Assembly: GCF_000317285.1 (NCBI RefSeq)
Contig: NZ_AJLN01000149.1
Span: 59,904 to 123,903, forward strand
DNA from: Chlorogloeopsis fritschii PCC 6912
GTDB lineage: Bacteria; Cyanobacteriota; Cyanobacteriia; Cyanobacteriales; Nostocaceae
Direction of reading: 5' to 3'
DNA: 64,000 nt
In this document: piece after piece, positions 63,658-64,000 of the stretch
Position numbering within the stretch: the stretch's first letter is position 1
Layout of the letters: each line of letters opens with the position of its first letter
Position numbers and translations under genes: made by a program
The notes under the pieces: generated by a model
Database searches by the model: none
What the model saw: the letters and a program-made list of their open reading frames with translations, nothing else
Told to the model about the DNA's origin: nothing

Positions 63658-64000
63658 ATTTTGCTCTCCTGATAATGCTGTTGTAAGTATGAAATTAGTT
63701 GCGATTAACAGCATTACTTAAGCCGCACTTTGATTTTATCGGCCTTAACACATATTTATAAGGTAGAAATTTTGCCCCATGTTGTGTACGGTTATCTCAC
63801 ATTAAGTTTAAAAATTTATTTTTAAATGTCCAATTTAGTTACTTATGATACTTTTTTGAGTTTGTAACCTGTATTTATCATCAAAATTTAAATACATAAA
63901 AAACTTAAAAAATAACATCCATCTAAAGTAGTAAATTTTAGAATTATAGGAAAGTAATAATCTGAAAAAGCTTGATATTAGGAGTGCGATCGCTAATTTA
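63658..64000. other. AT-rich region upstream of htpX to the window end
   Basis: 343 bp with the htpX promoter presumably in its left part. No CIRCE element, clear sigma-32-like box or gene is recognisable. Confidence 0.4.

Overview
The window reads as chromosome of a filamentous, probably heterocystous (Nostocales-type) cyanobacterium. The evidence is the very frequent HIP1 octamer GCGATCGC, intergenic heptamer repeats (STRRs), and genes restricted to or typical of cyanobacteria: NblA, an allophycocyanin alpha paralogue, a Psb34/ssl1498-type protein, COP23, DUF2993, DUF427 and numerous Uma2 genes. No phage module, complete insertion sequence or CRISPR array is visible.

Layout. 1-5.8 kb: tail of an unknown gene plus an MbtH-like protein (probable edge of a peptide-synthetase cluster), an MtfA-type zinc peptidase, a nonsense-disrupted gene, a Uma2 gene, a beta-hydroxyacid dehydrogenase-family gene, a 31-aa membrane peptide and a MidA-type methyltransferase carrying a repeat-derived in-frame insertion. 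6-8.2 kb: a single-domain globin, then a graveyard of accessory genes (tniQ fragment like those of Cas12k transposons, truncated antitoxin, collapsed hsdM-like gene) next to tRNA-Tyr and tRNA-Thr. 8.6-15 kb: ABC exporter with MarR regulator and a candidate operator, two NTF2-like genes, DUF6816 and HutX-like genes, phoH. 15-17.8 kb: rpsU, then ffh-rpsP-khpA. 18.5-22.5 kb: pentapeptide protein, PutP-type symporter, DUF427, collapsed Uma2.

22.7-33 kb is a type I secretion locus: HlyD adaptor, cNMP-domain/C39-like ABC transporter, parvulin PPIase, an unknown protein and a 1069-aa DUF4347/ELW-repeat/DUF4114 protein that is probably its cargo. 33.5-39.3 kb groups light-harvesting and stress genes (nblA, Psb34-like, response regulator, fasciclin, lone apcA-like gene, pentapeptide). 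39.5-41.5 kb holds an acyl desaturase and a NACHT NTPase gene reduced to its two ends.

41.6-50.2 kb is one 2872-codon gene, the most striking item. It encodes an endonuclease/exonuclease/phosphatase domain, a beta-propeller phytase, several phytase-related esterase-like modules and two glycerophosphodiester phosphodiesterase domains inserted inside one of those modules, ending in the same DUF4114 type as the 29.7 kb protein. A triple 8-bp direct repeat with 3-bp spacers matching the cyanobacterial Pho box lies about 190 bp upstream of its ATG. The simplest model is a phosphate-starvation-induced, type-I-secreted multi-enzyme that releases phosphate from nucleic acid, phytate and phosphodiesters.

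50.5-54 kb holds iron-siderophore remnants (5'-truncated TonB receptor, lipoprotein leader remnant, intact binding lipoprotein) and two pseudogenes. 54-64 kb is ordinary core: YdeI-like, COP23, TPR-M48 protease, DUF6745, Ser/Thr kinase, aspS, a small acidic protein and htpX. At least nine reading frames in the window are broken or internally deleted, most of them accessory or defence-like, which suggests active decay of horizontally acquired genes.
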